DNA from: Bin5 sp009843665
GTDB taxonomy: Bacteria; Chloroflexota; Anaerolineae; Caldilineales; Caldilineaceae
Direction of reading: 5' to 3'
Assembly (NCBI GenBank): GCA_965220285.1
Contig: OZ244818.1
Location: forward strand, 2,790,001 to 2,854,000
DNA length: 64,000 bases
Below are positions 26,451 to 35,820 of this stretch, piece after piece (within the stretch, counting starts at the first letter, position 1; each line of letters begins with the position of its first letter). A program made the position numbers and the translations under genes. A model generated the notes under the pieces. It saw only the letters and a list, made by a program, of their open reading frames with translations, was not told where the DNA came from and ran no database searches.

Positions 26451-28886
26451 ATGCGTCTGAAAAAAACGACTCTCGTTTTGGTCGCAGTGCTCTTTTGCCA
26501 CCTGGCCGTTGCATTCATTTTCCGCGCACGGGTCACCTACGCGCAACAGTTTCAGCCCTTGATAGGTGTTGACCTGATAGCCTACACAGTGCCGCCTGGC
26601 GGACAACTGGAAGTCGGCTTCGCCGTCAGATACTTCCCCTGCAATGATCAAAACAGTGATGGTAAGTGTGACTATCGTGACAAATTCACCTCCGTAACAT
26701 ATCGCTTCGATGTACTGCATCGCGGTCCCGGCGGGGCCGATGCACCCGACTGTGAGGGGCAAAGGTTCGACCAAGACCGCACATTTTCTCCTTCGTTCTA
26801 CGATCCCTGGAGATCGCTCGGCCCCATTCCCCTTCGCATAACCAACAGCTGTCAACCCGGCCCTTATACGCTGCGCCTTTCCGTTACCTATTTCGATCCC
26901 GCCACAAACCAGTCCCACACCCTCACCGACACCGTGGATTTCGACGTCGGTGAGCCACCTCCTCAGACCCCGACCCCCAATCCTACGCCTGGCAACGGAC
27001 AGGGCGGCAATGGGCAGGACGGCAATGGGCAGGACGGCAATGGGCAGGACGGCAATGGGCAGGACGGCAATGGACAGGACGGCAATGGGCAGAACGGCAA
27101 CGGACAGAACGGCAACGGACAGAACGGCAACGGACAGAACGGCAACGGACAGGACGGCAATGGACAGGACGGCAATGGGCAGAACGGCAATGGACAGGAC
27201 GGCAATGGACAGAACGGCAACGGACAAGGCGGCCAGACGTCCCGAGACACACAGACCCCAGAGAGCGAGCCGATTACTAAGCCCCCCGAGCCCACGCAGG
27301 AGCCTCCGCCGCCTCCAGGGCCTGTAGCAATCACCCAACCCGATCACACCAATGTACGCCTCGGGCCCGGCACCCTATACAAGATCGTCAGGTCTGTACC
27401 GCACGGCACGCGCGCCCAAATCATCTGCGTCGGTCCCTGGGCTGACTGGTACGAGGTCATAATCGAAGGCATCTACGGGACCGTCTGGATCAAACGCGAC
27501 CTTACAGTTCTCGTCGGCTCGCTGGACGGAGTCTGCCGCTACCGCGCCGGTGCATTCACAGTCCAAGCTTGGACATGGCCCGTAATCTCCCATCTGCGTG
27601 TGGGGCCGGGCACATACTACGACGTGATTACCACCGTGCCCCAGGGTACACATGTCAAAATCATCGGTCTCGGCCCGGAGGACGAGTGGTTCCTGATCGA
27701 GCTTTCCGCTTTGGAAGGCCCCGCCTGGATCCACCAAAGCCTGATTGAGCTGTCCGGCTCAGTCAGAAGATACAGACAGCTCGCGCTAAGAGAGCTTGTG
27801 CAGTTGCTCCGTCCGGGACCGAATCCCGCAGCCAGGCCCTATCTGATCACCCAGCCCGAAATCCTGAACGTGCGCCTCGGACCGGGCCTCAACTACGACG
27901 TGATCACCACCGTGCCCCGTGGAACGCGCGCCGCGATCTACGGCATGGGCCCGGACAAAAAATGGTTCCAGGTCGAACTGGAAGGGCTGGACACCCTGGC
28001 TTGGGTCTACCGCGATCTCACCCGCGTGGTCGGTTCGCTCGTAAACGTTAGACGCATCACCGCACACGAGATCGCAGCGCTGCCAGCACTGATCATCCAG
28101 CCCCGTAACGTGAACACGCGCCTCGGACCGGGCGCAGGCTACGAGGCCGATGTCATCCTGCCCAAAGGGACCTGGTCCCGCATCACAGGAATCGACACGC
28201 ACCAAGAATGGTTCCGGATCAAGGTCGTCGGATTGAAAACGGCCCTTTGGGTCGTCCGCAGTCGGGCCAAGGTGGCTGGCGGTCTACTGGGGAGGTTCCG
28301 ACTACATGCGGCGGATGAGAGCCCGATGCAGCCAGATTCGGGACCAAACAGTGACCGGCCGCTCGCCATCGCACAGTCGGAGAGCATGAAAGTGCGCACC
28401 GGGCCGGGTCTGGACTACAAGGTGATCACCACAGTGCCGCAGGGAGTATCGGGCGAAATCTACGGCATCGATCCGACAAAGAACTGGTTCCAGGTCCAAA
28501 TCGAAGGCCTGGACACGCTCGCCTGGGTGCTGCGCGATATGACCTGGGTCGACGGCCTCCTGGTGAGCGTCAGAATGATTACCCCGCGCGAGATTGCGAC
28601 CTGGCCCGCCCTGATTACCCAGCCGCCTACGCTGCTTGCCCGCTCCGGCCCGGGCCAGGACTACCCCGCGGTCGCCAGACTGCCAAAAGGTTCGTGGGTC
28701 AGAACCGTCGGCATCGGCCCCCACGCTGAATGGTTCCTGATCGAAGTCGATGTTCCCGGCATCGACCCGCCGGTCTGGATTGCACGCCGCCACGCAAAGA
28801 TCGCCGCCGGCTCGCTGGCAGATATCCCCAAAGCAGTGCCGGAAGACAGCTCGCACTCGTCATCAGCAGAGACCGACCAACAGTGA
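26451..28886 (+). CDS. Secreted SH3b-repeat protein 4 with Gly-Asn-Gln pentapeptide repeats
   Basis: 811 residues. Signal peptide 1-31 (MRLKKTTLVLVAVLF... ending TYAQ). The head (about 33-165) has an EF-hand-like loop D66-Q-N-S-D-G-K-C-D-Y-R-D77, DCEGQRF and SCQPGPYTL. The linker is a run of GNGQD/GNGQN pentapeptides (about residues 181-260). Six SH3b repeats follow from about residue 290 to the end, each with RxGPGxxY and PxGT, more divergent from one another than those in genes 1-3. The conserved C-terminal domain of genes 1-3 is absent. It is likely secreted or surface-exposed; calcium binding by the head is inferred from the loop only. Confidence 0.85.
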   Translation: MRLKKTTLVLVAVLFCHLAVAFIFRARVTYAQQFQPLIGVDLIAYTVPPGGQLEVGFAVRYFPCNDQNSDGKCDYRDKFTSVTYRFDVLHRGPGGADAPDCEGQRFDQDRTFSPSFYDPWRSLGPIPLRITNSCQPGPYTLRLSVTYFDPATNQSHTLTDTVDFDVGEPPPQTPTPNPTPGNGQGGNGQDGNGQDGNGQDGNGQDGNGQDGNGQNGNGQNGNGQNGNGQNGNGQDGNGQDGNGQNGNGQDGNGQNGNGQGGQTSRDTQTPESEPITKPPEPTQEPPPPPGPVAITQPDHTNVRLGPGTLYKIVRSVPHGTRAQIICVGPWADWYEVIIEGIYGTVWIKRDLTVLVGSLDGVCRYRAGAFTVQAWTWPVISHLRVGPGTYYDVITTVPQGTHVKIIGLGPEDEWFLIELSALEGPAWIHQSLIELSGSVRRYRQLALRELVQLLRPGPNPAARPYLITQPEILNVRLGPGLNYDVITTVPRGTRAAIYGMGPDKKWFQVELEGLDTLAWVYRDLTRVVGSLVNVRRITAHEIAALPALIIQPRNVNTRLGPGAGYEADVILPKGTWSRITGIDTHQEWFRIKVVGLKTALWVVRSRAKVAGGLLGRFRLHAADESPMQPDSGPNSDRPLAIAQSESMKVRTGPGLDYKVITTVPQGVSGEIYGIDPTKNWFQVQIEGLDTLAWVLRDMTWVDGLLVSVRMITPREIATWPALITQPPTLLARSGPGQDYPAVARLPKGSWVRTVGIGPHAEWFLIEVDVPGIDPPVWIARRHAKIAAGSLADIPKAVPEDSSHSSSAETDQQ
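26991..27233 (+). repeat. 15-bp tandem repeat encoding GNGQ(D/N)
   Basis: About 16 copies of GGCAATGGGCAGGAC and close variants (AAT/AAC, GGG/GGA, GAC/AAC) in frame within SH3b gene 4. They form the flexible linker. Such arrays change length by slippage, so copy number may vary between strains. Confidence 0.9.
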
Positions 28887-28974
28887 GCGTGCCCTCTCGC
28901 ATCTGAAACAGCCCGAGGTGCCTCCCTCGTCTTCACAGCCAATCTCCGAATCTTCGTTATTCAGGTCTCCTCCC

Positions 28975-29017
28975 AAGAGCCCCGTGGACCCAGTTGCCAG
29001 CGGGGTCTTCCTTTTCT
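28975..29017 (+). terminator. Rho-independent terminator after SH3b gene 4
   Basis: The stem is AAGAGCCCCG (28975-28984) with CGGGGTCTT (29001-29009), one bulge and a 16-nt loop, followed by CCTTTTCT. It lies about 90 bp after the stop codon on the same strand. Confidence 0.75.
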
Positions 29018-29184
29018 CCAAACTGTACTCTGAGCGAAGCGGGTGCGCTTCTGGATCATGGCATTCGCCATGACGAACCTACCCTCCGCCCGTTCAGATT
29101 TATACGGAAATACCCCGACGACTTCACCTGAAATGAGCGCGCGGGCAAGCGTAATGATCCCTCCCAAATGGGCCCAGAAAAAGA

Positions 29185-29220
29185 GGAACATTCTGTGTTG
29201 ACTTCACGTCCTATCAGTAG
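29185..29220 (+). promoter_or_regulatory. Conserved upstream element shared by SH3b genes 5 and 6
   Basis: GGAACATTCTGTGTTGACTT at 29185-29204 and the following CACGTCCTATCAGTAG match GGAACATTCCGCGCCAACTG plus CACGTCCCATCGGCAG at 31554-31589, upstream of gene 6. TTGACT could be a -35 box here, but it is not kept in the gene 6 copy and no -10 fits. It is probably a shared regulatory site or residue of the duplication. Confidence 0.45.
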
Positions 29221-29363
29221 ACACGGATCCGATCTGGGAAGGACTTCAAGGATCGTGCCCTGACTCTCAACTCAAGCGGTCCGGCACGTTGAAACGGTCA
29301 CGCAGGGTGGTTGAACAGAAAAGCCCGGACACGCTCTTGGAATAGAAGTAGAGACTGAAGAGA

Positions 29364-31391
29364 ATGATTTCGAAACAGTCGATAATAACCCTGGTCGGCG
29401 TGAGCACTCTGTTACTGTTTGCCCTGACATTCGTCTCCTTCTCACCTCTTGCTCCAGCGATCGAGGCCCAGGCCCCGTCCCTTCAGAGGCAGAACGAGCC
29501 AAGGGTAACGATCGAATTCAATACCGATAATTCAAAAGAAGAGTACGGCACCTCAATATTTGCGAAACTTACGTTCACGAGTTTTCAAGACATAACCTGC
29601 GACAAGAATGACGGGGGCATGCACAGTACAACGTTCGATGATCCATGTTATTACCAGACCGAAGTACACCGGCGCCCCCCTGAAAGCGGACGCGTGAGTC
29701 AGTGTGAAGGAATAGGGATTGGTGGGCCCCGTTCGTTCTCAAAAGGTACGGGAGTCGGCAAAGTAATCCGATTCAGTCGGAACTTTACCACCACCAATTG
29801 CCCTGTAGGACTCTACGTGCTGAAGGCGAAATTGAAGGAATCCGACAAGACCGTAGTCGCCTCCGCATCTGCAAACTTCGAAATTATTCCGGGGCAGCAC
29901 ACAATCACACCAGCGTCGACGGCCACGCCAATGCCCCCTCCCTCCGCTCGGATTGCCAGCCTTCCCTCCGCCTTCGACCAGGGCCGGCAAACTCCCTTCA
30001 AAATGATCTTCGAAGGCATTGACGACTCGGACCAATATCACTACCGCGCCGATGTCACCACGTCAGTCAACGGTGCCGCCGACAAATGCGAAGGAACGGG
30101 CCTCGGTGGCACCAGCCAGTTCGCAGCCCAACTCAGCGGGGCCGTCGACGGTAAACTTACGCTTCCCGGCGCGATCGATGCCCGCTGCCCGTCCGGCACA
30201 TACACATTGGCCGTCCATATCATCGCTGAGGGCGGGTTTACCTACACCACTACCCAGGCGTTCCAGGTAAACGGCGCGTCACCGGCCCCCATCACAACCG
30301 ACACGCCCACGCCGACCGCCACGGCCACCCCGCGCCCGACCCTGACGCCCACGGCCACGCCTACAGATGACCTGAGCGGCGAATTCCCCGATAGAATCAT
30401 TCCTGTTGTCGATGATGTGGACGCCGATGCGGACGCCAATTCGGACGTCGACTCGGGCGCGGACACCGCCAAAGCAACCACGGCGCCGCTAACCACAAGC
30501 GCCGCGGACGACACCGGCGACCCCTGGCCCGGCCATTACACCGGCAGCCGTTCCGTCTGGGACTGCCAGGAGCTCAGCGCCTTGGTCGGCTCGCTCGCCG
30601 CCCTCCGCCGAACAATGACCGCCGGCGACTGGCCCCAAGCCGTGACCCAGCCGGAGATCTCGAACGCCCGCCTCGGCCCTGGACTGGCCTACGACGTCAT
30701 CACCACCCTGCCCCAGGGCACGCGCGCCAACATCGTCGGCGTCGACCCCCGCAACGAGTGGTACCAGCTTGAGCTCAGCCATCTCGAAGTCCCCGTCTGG
30801 ATCTATCAGGACCTGGCCGCCGTCAAAGGTTCGCTCGCCAACGTCCGCTCGGTCCCCGCCGCGGAACTCGCCCAACTCCCGATCTCCGGCGCCCCGGGCA
30901 GCAGACCGATAGGGATTACCCGGTCGGAAGTCATGAACGTGCGACTCGGCCCCGGATTCAACTACGAAGTTCTCACCGCCCTGCCGCAAGCGACGCAGGT
31001 CGAAGTCATCGGAATCGATCCCAGCGGCGCGTGGCTGCAGGTGGAACTGGATGGGACGAGGTCTCTCGGCTGGCTCTACCGCGACCTGGTCCAGGTCGAC
31101 TGCCCGCTGGTCAACGTACGGCGCATCACCGAGCGTGAAACTGCACTGGTCCCTGCTGCGATAATCCAGCCCTACGCGCTCCACGCCTACTCCGGGCCGG
31201 GTCTCGCCTACGTCAGTGTCGCAGTTCTCCCTCGAGGGACTTGGGCCGAAATCATCGCCATCGGCGACTGCCCGCCCAATGTCTGGTACCAGATCATCGT
31301 GCCAGGGCTGGATGAACCGGTCTGGGTGGTTCGCGACTTCGTCAAGGTGGCAATCGGCTCGCTCGCAGGCGTTCCCCGGCTCTCGCCATAG
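29364..31391 (+). CDS. Secreted SH3b-repeat protein 5 with two head domains
   Basis: 675 residues. Signal peptide/anchor about 1-36 (MISKQSIITLVGVSTLLLF..., ending EAQ). Head 1 (about 45-175) is close to that of gene 1: ITCDKNDGGMHSTTFDDPCYY, SQCEGIGIGGPRSF, NCPVGLYVL. After a short Pro/Thr spacer comes a second head-like domain (about 190-310) with DDSDQYHYRADVT, KCEGTGLGG and RCPSGTYTLAV. Next are a TPTATATPRPT linker and an Asp-rich segment (DDVDADADANSDVDSGAD), then three SH3b repeats starting near residue 428. The C-terminus ends shortly after the last repeat. It is best viewed as a surface protein with duplicated ligand-binding heads; the ligand is unknown. Confidence 0.85.
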   Translation: MISKQSIITLVGVSTLLLFALTFVSFSPLAPAIEAQAPSLQRQNEPRVTIEFNTDNSKEEYGTSIFAKLTFTSFQDITCDKNDGGMHSTTFDDPCYYQTEVHRRPPESGRVSQCEGIGIGGPRSFSKGTGVGKVIRFSRNFTTTNCPVGLYVLKAKLKESDKTVVASASANFEIIPGQHTITPASTATPMPPPSARIASLPSAFDQGRQTPFKMIFEGIDDSDQYHYRADVTTSVNGAADKCEGTGLGGTSQFAAQLSGAVDGKLTLPGAIDARCPSGTYTLAVHIIAEGGFTYTTTQAFQVNGASPAPITTDTPTPTATATPRPTLTPTATPTDDLSGEFPDRIIPVVDDVDADADANSDVDSGADTAKATTAPLTTSAADDTGDPWPGHYTGSRSVWDCQELSALVGSLAALRRTMTAGDWPQAVTQPEISNARLGPGLAYDVITTLPQGTRANIVGVDPRNEWYQLELSHLEVPVWIYQDLAAVKGSLANVRSVPAAELAQLPISGAPGSRPIGITRSEVMNVRLGPGFNYEVLTALPQATQVEVIGIDPSGAWLQVELDGTRSLGWLYRDLVQVDCPLVNVRRITERETALVPAAIIQPYALHAYSGPGLAYVSVAVLPRGTWAEIIAIGDCPPNVWYQIIVPGLDEPVWVVRDFVKVAIGSLAGVPRLSP

Positions 31392-31446
31392 CCTTGCCGG
31401 TTCGGTTGCTCCACCCTCTTGGGCCCCCTTCACAATAATGCATAAC

Positions 31447-31483
31447 AGAGACCCCGCGAGCGACCGCGGGGCCTCTCCTTTCT
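31447..31483 (+). terminator. Rho-independent terminator after SH3b gene 5
   Basis: AGAGACCCCGCG (31447-31458) pairs with CGCGGGGCCTCT (31465-31476) with a single mismatch and a 6-nt loop, followed by CCTTTCTTC. It lies 56 bp after the stop codon. Confidence 0.8.
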
Positions 31484-31644
31484 TCGTATCCCATCCCGCC
31501 GGTTCGCCTCTTTCGGTATCAAAAACCCCACACCCAAACAGATTCCCGAAAACGGAACATTCCGCGCCAACTGCACGTCCCATCGGCAGGAGCGGTGCCA
31601 ATTTTTGGACGGAACTAGACTCGAAACCGCAAAGCTGAACCTAC

Positions 31645-34600
31645 ATGGACATGCATTGTCGCAGAACTCCAGTAGAGCCAAAGAGGTCGCAAACTAAACA
31701 GTCGGTTACTACCTTGATCGGGGCGATCATACTGCTACTTTTCGCTCTGACCATTATCTCCTTCGTGCCCAATCCTCCGGAGATCCAAACCTTTGCCCCT
31801 GCGATGCAGGAGGATCTCCAACCGGCGCAGGAGGATCTCAAACCGCACGCCGGTTTCGAATCGCTTGACGGCTCTGTCTCGGCAGGCGAAAATCTGAACA
31901 TCAGCATCTTCTTTGCTAACTTCCCCTGCAACGATCAAAACGACGACGGCGTATGTGACGCCAACGACACCTTCACAACCGTCACCTACCGCTTCGACCT
32001 GGTGCAGGGCAGCGCCGACGGACCTGACGCCGACAGCTGTGAAGGATCAGGGTTTGGCGTAGTCCGCACTTTCAGCCCTTCGGAGTACAGTCACTGGAGC
32101 ACGACAGGATCGATATCTCTGGGCGTCAACAGTAACTGCACGCCCGGGTCCTATGTGGTGAAGTGTACCATCACCTACACTGAAGACGGCTCGACCGAAG
32201 AGATTCCGCTTGCCTGCAACTGCGGCATTACCATCGATCCCCCGGCGCCGCCAACGGCCACACCCACGCCTACCGAAACACCCACCGAAACGTCTACACC
32301 GACGGTCACTCCGACGCCCACAGAGACGCCGACCGTGACGCCCACGCCCATGCCCCCGCCCTCCGTCACGATCGAGGGGCTGCCCCCCGTCTTCGATGAG
32401 GGGCAGGACGTCCCCTTCACTATGGTCTTCCACGGGATCGACGACTCCGACAACTATCACTACCGCGCCGACGTCACCAATACGGACAACGAAGACGTCG
32501 ACGTCTGTGAAGGAACAGGTCTCGGCGGCAATGGCCAGTACACGGGCGACCTGAATGGCTTAGGCCAGATCAGAGTCCCCGGCGAAATTGACGACCAGTG
32601 CCCGGCCGGAACATATACAGTGACCGTCACCCTCATCGGCGACGGCGGCTTTACCTACACCGCTACCAAGGACTTCCAGGTCGTCGGCCAGTCACTCTCC
32701 CCCATCGCCACAAGCACGCCGACCGCCACCGCTACGCCCACCGCGACCGCCGGTAAACCGACCAAGAATAATCCGCCGCAGAACCAGCCGCCGACGAAAA
32801 ATAATCCACCGCAAAACCAGCCGCCATCGAAAAATAGTCCGCCGCAGAACCAGCCGACTGCCACACCCACCGATACGCCCGAGCCAACCGCCACGGCCAC
32901 GGCCATGCCCACCGCGACCGCCGACAATCCGTCGAAAAATAATCCTCCGCAAAATCAGCCGGCGGCCACGCCTACCGATACACCCGAGCCAACCGCTACG
33001 GCGACCAATACCAACACACCTGAACCGACCGCGACCGCCACCAATCCGCCGCGACGAAGACAGCCGCCGCCGCAAAACCAGCCACCACGCCAAAAGCAGC
33101 CGACATCTACGCCTACCGCCACGGCAACCGCAGTGCCTACGCCTACGCCCACACCCACGGCCGATATCTCCTTCGCGCCGCCCCCAACGCAGAATGACCC
33201 GTCGCAAAATGACCCGACACCGACCGCTACCCATACGCCGACCGCTTCCGGCCTGCCAACACCGACCGCCACAGCTACGCCGTCAGGTAACCTGTTCCCA
33301 ACCCTCACACCGACTGCCACGCCTACGGGAGGACCCACGATCCCGCCCACAAGTGACTTCCCGCCCGATCTCTGGGAAATCATCGTTGTTATCGATATAG
33401 ACAATCCGACCAATCCGGATGCGACTCCCGACGTGGCCGATCCGACACCGACACCCACAAGCGACGGCGACGACACCGACGGCAATCCCACGTCGACGCC
33501 GACTTTGACGCCGACCGCCACCGCTCTGCCAACGCCAACGTCCACGCAGACGCCCACGGCTACCCCAACGTCCACGGTCCCGCCCACAAGTGACCTGCCG
33601 GACGATCTCTGGGAAATTATCGTTGTTATCGATTTGGATAATCCGATCAATCCGGATGCCACTCCCGACGTGAGGGGTGACACAGGCGGCCGCGACACTG
33701 ACGGCGATGACACTGACGGCGACGACACCGATGGCGACGACACCGATGGCGACGACACCGATGGCGACGACACGCCCGACGACACGCCCGACCACTACGC
33801 CGGCGACCGCACAGTCTGGAGCTGCCAGGAACACAGCGACCTGATCACCTGGCTCGCCGCCCTCCGCCAGACAATGACCCCCGGCAGCCATCCCCAGGCC
33901 GTCACCCAGCCGCAGAGCATGAACGCCCGCCTCGGCCCCGGACTGGCCTACGACGTCATCACCACCCTACCGCAGGGCACCCGCACCAACATCATCGGCG
34001 TCGACCCACGCGGCGAATGGTACCAGGTCGAACTCACCGGCCTCAACATCCCAGTCTGGATCTACCAGAGCCTGGTCAACGTCGAAGGTTCGCTCGCCAA
34101 CGTTCCCACCGTCTCCGCCGAAGAGCTCGCCAAGCTCCCCATCTCCGGCGCCACCGGCAGCAGACCGATCGCAACCATCCAGCCCGAGGTCATGAATGTG
34201 CGCATCGGCCCCGGCATCGATTACGACGTCCTCACCACCCTGCCACAGGGCACACAGGTCCAAGTCGTCGGCATCGACCCCAGCGGCGAGTGGCTGCAGG
34301 TCGAGCTGGATGGGTTCAGCTCCCTCGGTTGGGTCTACCGCGACCTGGTCGTGGTCGACTGCCCGCTCGCCAACGTCCGCCGCATCACCGACAGTGAAAT
34401 CTCCCAGCAGCCTGCCGCCCTGACCCAGACCTACGGCCTCTACGCCTACTCCGGCCCCGGCCTCGCCTACGACATCGTAGCCACGATCCCTCGAGGGACC
34501 TGGGCCGAAATCATCGCCGTCGGCGACTGCCCGCCCAATATCTGGTACCAGATCATCGTCCCCGGCTTTGACGAGCCCGTCTGGGTGATCCGCGACTTCG

Positions 34601-35157
34601 TCAAGGTCGCCGTAGGCTCGCTCGCCGGCATCCCCCGCTACGGCGTCACCGACTTCTTCCCGCCCGCCCCGGACGACCGGCCCATCGCCGTCACCCAGCC
34701 CATCACCATGAACGTGCGCTCCGGCCCGGGCCTGGAGTACGACGTTGTCGCCGTCGTGCCCCAGGGCACCCAAGCTCGCATCTTCGGCATCGACCCGACC
34801 GGCGACTGGATACTGGTCGAACTGCCAGGGCACAACTCACTGGTCTGGATCTACTGTCACATGACCGAGGTCAGAGGTTCCGTGGAGGGCGTCAGACGCG
34901 TGACCGCGGCCGAAGTTGCAGCGCAGCCGGCCGTACTCGTCCAGCCGGACGCCGTCTTCGCCCGGTCCGGTCCCGGCACCGAGTACAGTGCCACCGCCCT
35001 CCTGCCCAAGGGCACATGGGCCGGCATCACCGGCATCGGCCCCGATCCCCAATGGCTCCGCATCCAACTGCCCGGCCTCGACGCACCCGTCTGGGTCCAC
35101 CGCGGCGCAGTGAAGCTGATCGGCTCGCTCACAGGGATCCCCCACGTCACGCAGTAG
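31645..35157 (+). CDS. Secreted SH3b-repeat protein 6 (largest, two heads, long Thr-Pro linker)
   Basis: 1,170 residues. A basic N-terminus precedes a hydrophobic signal/anchor at about 21-42. Head 1 (about 68-195) has the loop D97-Q-N-D-D-G-V-C-D-A-N-D108 and SCEGSGF. Head 2 (about 245-350) has DDSDNYHYRADVT, VCEGTGLGG and QCPAGTYTVTV, close to head 2 of gene 5. A very long linker (about 355-720) mixes TATPTA runs, three KNNPPQNQP-type units, two copies of SDxPxDLWEIIVVID and a DTDGD array. Five SH3b repeats follow to the end. The linker could span a thick extracellular layer. An earlier or later start is possible; no strong ribosome site was seen. Confidence 0.83.
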   Translation: MDMHCRRTPVEPKRSQTKQSVTTLIGAIILLLFALTIISFVPNPPEIQTFAPAMQEDLQPAQEDLKPHAGFESLDGSVSAGENLNISIFFANFPCNDQNDDGVCDANDTFTTVTYRFDLVQGSADGPDADSCEGSGFGVVRTFSPSEYSHWSTTGSISLGVNSNCTPGSYVVKCTITYTEDGSTEEIPLACNCGITIDPPAPPTATPTPTETPTETSTPTVTPTPTETPTVTPTPMPPPSVTIEGLPPVFDEGQDVPFTMVFHGIDDSDNYHYRADVTNTDNEDVDVCEGTGLGGNGQYTGDLNGLGQIRVPGEIDDQCPAGTYTVTVTLIGDGGFTYTATKDFQVVGQSLSPIATSTPTATATPTATAGKPTKNNPPQNQPPTKNNPPQNQPPSKNSPPQNQPTATPTDTPEPTATATAMPTATADNPSKNNPPQNQPAATPTDTPEPTATATNTNTPEPTATATNPPRRRQPPPQNQPPRQKQPTSTPTATATAVPTPTPTPTADISFAPPPTQNDPSQNDPTPTATHTPTASGLPTPTATATPSGNLFPTLTPTATPTGGPTIPPTSDFPPDLWEIIVVIDIDNPTNPDATPDVADPTPTPTSDGDDTDGNPTSTPTLTPTATALPTPTSTQTPTATPTSTVPPTSDLPDDLWEIIVVIDLDNPINPDATPDVRGDTGGRDTDGDDTDGDDTDGDDTDGDDTDGDDTPDDTPDHYAGDRTVWSCQEHSDLITWLAALRQTMTPGSHPQAVTQPQSMNARLGPGLAYDVITTLPQGTRTNIIGVDPRGEWYQVELTGLNIPVWIYQSLVNVEGSLANVPTVSAEELAKLPISGATGSRPIATIQPEVMNVRIGPGIDYDVLTTLPQGTQVQVVGIDPSGEWLQVELDGFSSLGWVYRDLVVVDCPLANVRRITDSEISQQPAALTQTYGLYAYSGPGLAYDIVATIPRGTWAEIIAVGDCPPNIWYQIIVPGFDEPVWVIRDFVKVAVGSLAGIPRYGVTDFFPPAPDDRPIAVTQPITMNVRSGPGLEYDVVAVVPQGTQARIFGIDPTGDWILVELPGHNSLVWIYCHMTEVRGSVEGVRRVTAAEVAAQPAVLVQPDAVFARSGPGTEYSATALLPKGTWAGITGIGPDPQWLRIQLPGLDAPVWVHRGAVKLIGSLTGIPHVTQ
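33691..33780 (+). repeat. 15-bp tandem repeat encoding DTDGD
   Basis: Five to six copies of GACACCGATGGCGAC and variants in frame within SH3b gene 6, giving an acidic Asp/Thr/Gly array just before the first SH3b repeat. An acidic repeat of this kind can bind calcium, but that is only a suggestion. Confidence 0.85.
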
Positions 35158-35195
35158 ACCTGCCCCTCCCATAGAAGAACGTCTCAGGGAATGCA

Positions 35196-35228
35196 AAAGG
35201 CCCCGCTCTCAACAGCGGGGCCTTTCTG
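35196..35228 (+). terminator. Rho-independent terminator after SH3b gene 6
   Basis: A perfect 12-bp stem: AAAGGCCCCGCT (35196-35207) with AGCGGGGCCTTT (35214-35225), a 6-nt loop, then CTG. It is 38 bp after the stop codon and closes the SH3b cluster. Confidence 0.9.
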
Positions 35229-35421
35229 TATCGCGGCGCTTGATTCGTAGAATACGATGGTGATTGAAACGTAATCTGCTCCTCATGAATACTCAATTGC
35301 CGTCCAATTCTCCATATTCGTAACCCGACTTACACTAATACAAGAATCTACATGTACGGGACGTTGTTCAGTTCGCCGCCATCTGGCCGTCGAAAGTCAT
35401 GTCGTACTTCATGACGTTCCC

Positions 35422-35820
35422 CTAGTTCCTGGCATCCAGCCGGTTTAGCGGACCGGGCCATCTCAGTATTTTACCGTCAGAAGTCACCAACTGGTGCCCC
35501 GTCAGCGCGGTGCCGACGATTATGCGGTCGGCTGGGTCAGCATGAAAATCCTTCAAGCTGACCGACCGGATACCAATCTCACCGTCTACCGCGATCTCCA
35601 CCAGGCCCTCCTGAATGAGAGCCTGACGCCACGCCCCGATGTCCTTCAGCAACGTGAGCCGCCCCTTGTCGTGCAGCATCGCTACCTCCCAGAAGGTTAA
35701 CGCTGACACCGCAACTTCCCCCGAAGCCCAGGAGCGTTCAATGACATTGGCTGCCTGCCTGCCGAGTTCGCTGCTACCGGATCGCAGCCAGACCAAAACC
35801 TGCGTGTCTATGAGAATCAC
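35422..35820 (-). CDS. VapC-type PIN domain toxin
   Basis: 132 residues starting with GTG at 35820, which overlaps the TGA of the upstream antitoxin as GTGA, a classic coupled start; a longer frame to 35859 would lie inside the antitoxin gene. Motifs: VILIDTQVLVWL with the first acidic residue, SALTFWEVAML (E), DPADRIIVGTAL (D) and LVTSDGKIL (last D). These fit the PIN RNase active site and the subgroup often paired with Phd/YefM antitoxins. It should cut RNA and arrest growth unless bound by its partner. It is co-transcribed from the promoter near 36130. Confidence 0.9.
   Translation of the reverse strand: MILIDTQVLVWLRSGSSELGRQAANVIERSWASGEVAVSALTFWEVAMLHDKGRLTLLKDIGAWRQALIQEGLVEIAVDGEIGIRSVSLKDFHADPADRIIVGTALTGHQLVTSDGKILRWPGPLNRLDARN

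Noticed and set aside
26424..27347. A 307-residue minus-strand frame with repeated AVLSIAVL
   Set aside because: It is the reverse reading of the GNGQ repeat array; the hydrophobic pattern is an artefact of the repeat.
32955..33785. A minus-strand frame of Val/Gly repeats under SH3b gene 6
   Set aside because: Reverse reading of the Thr-Pro linker codons; no start site or domain.
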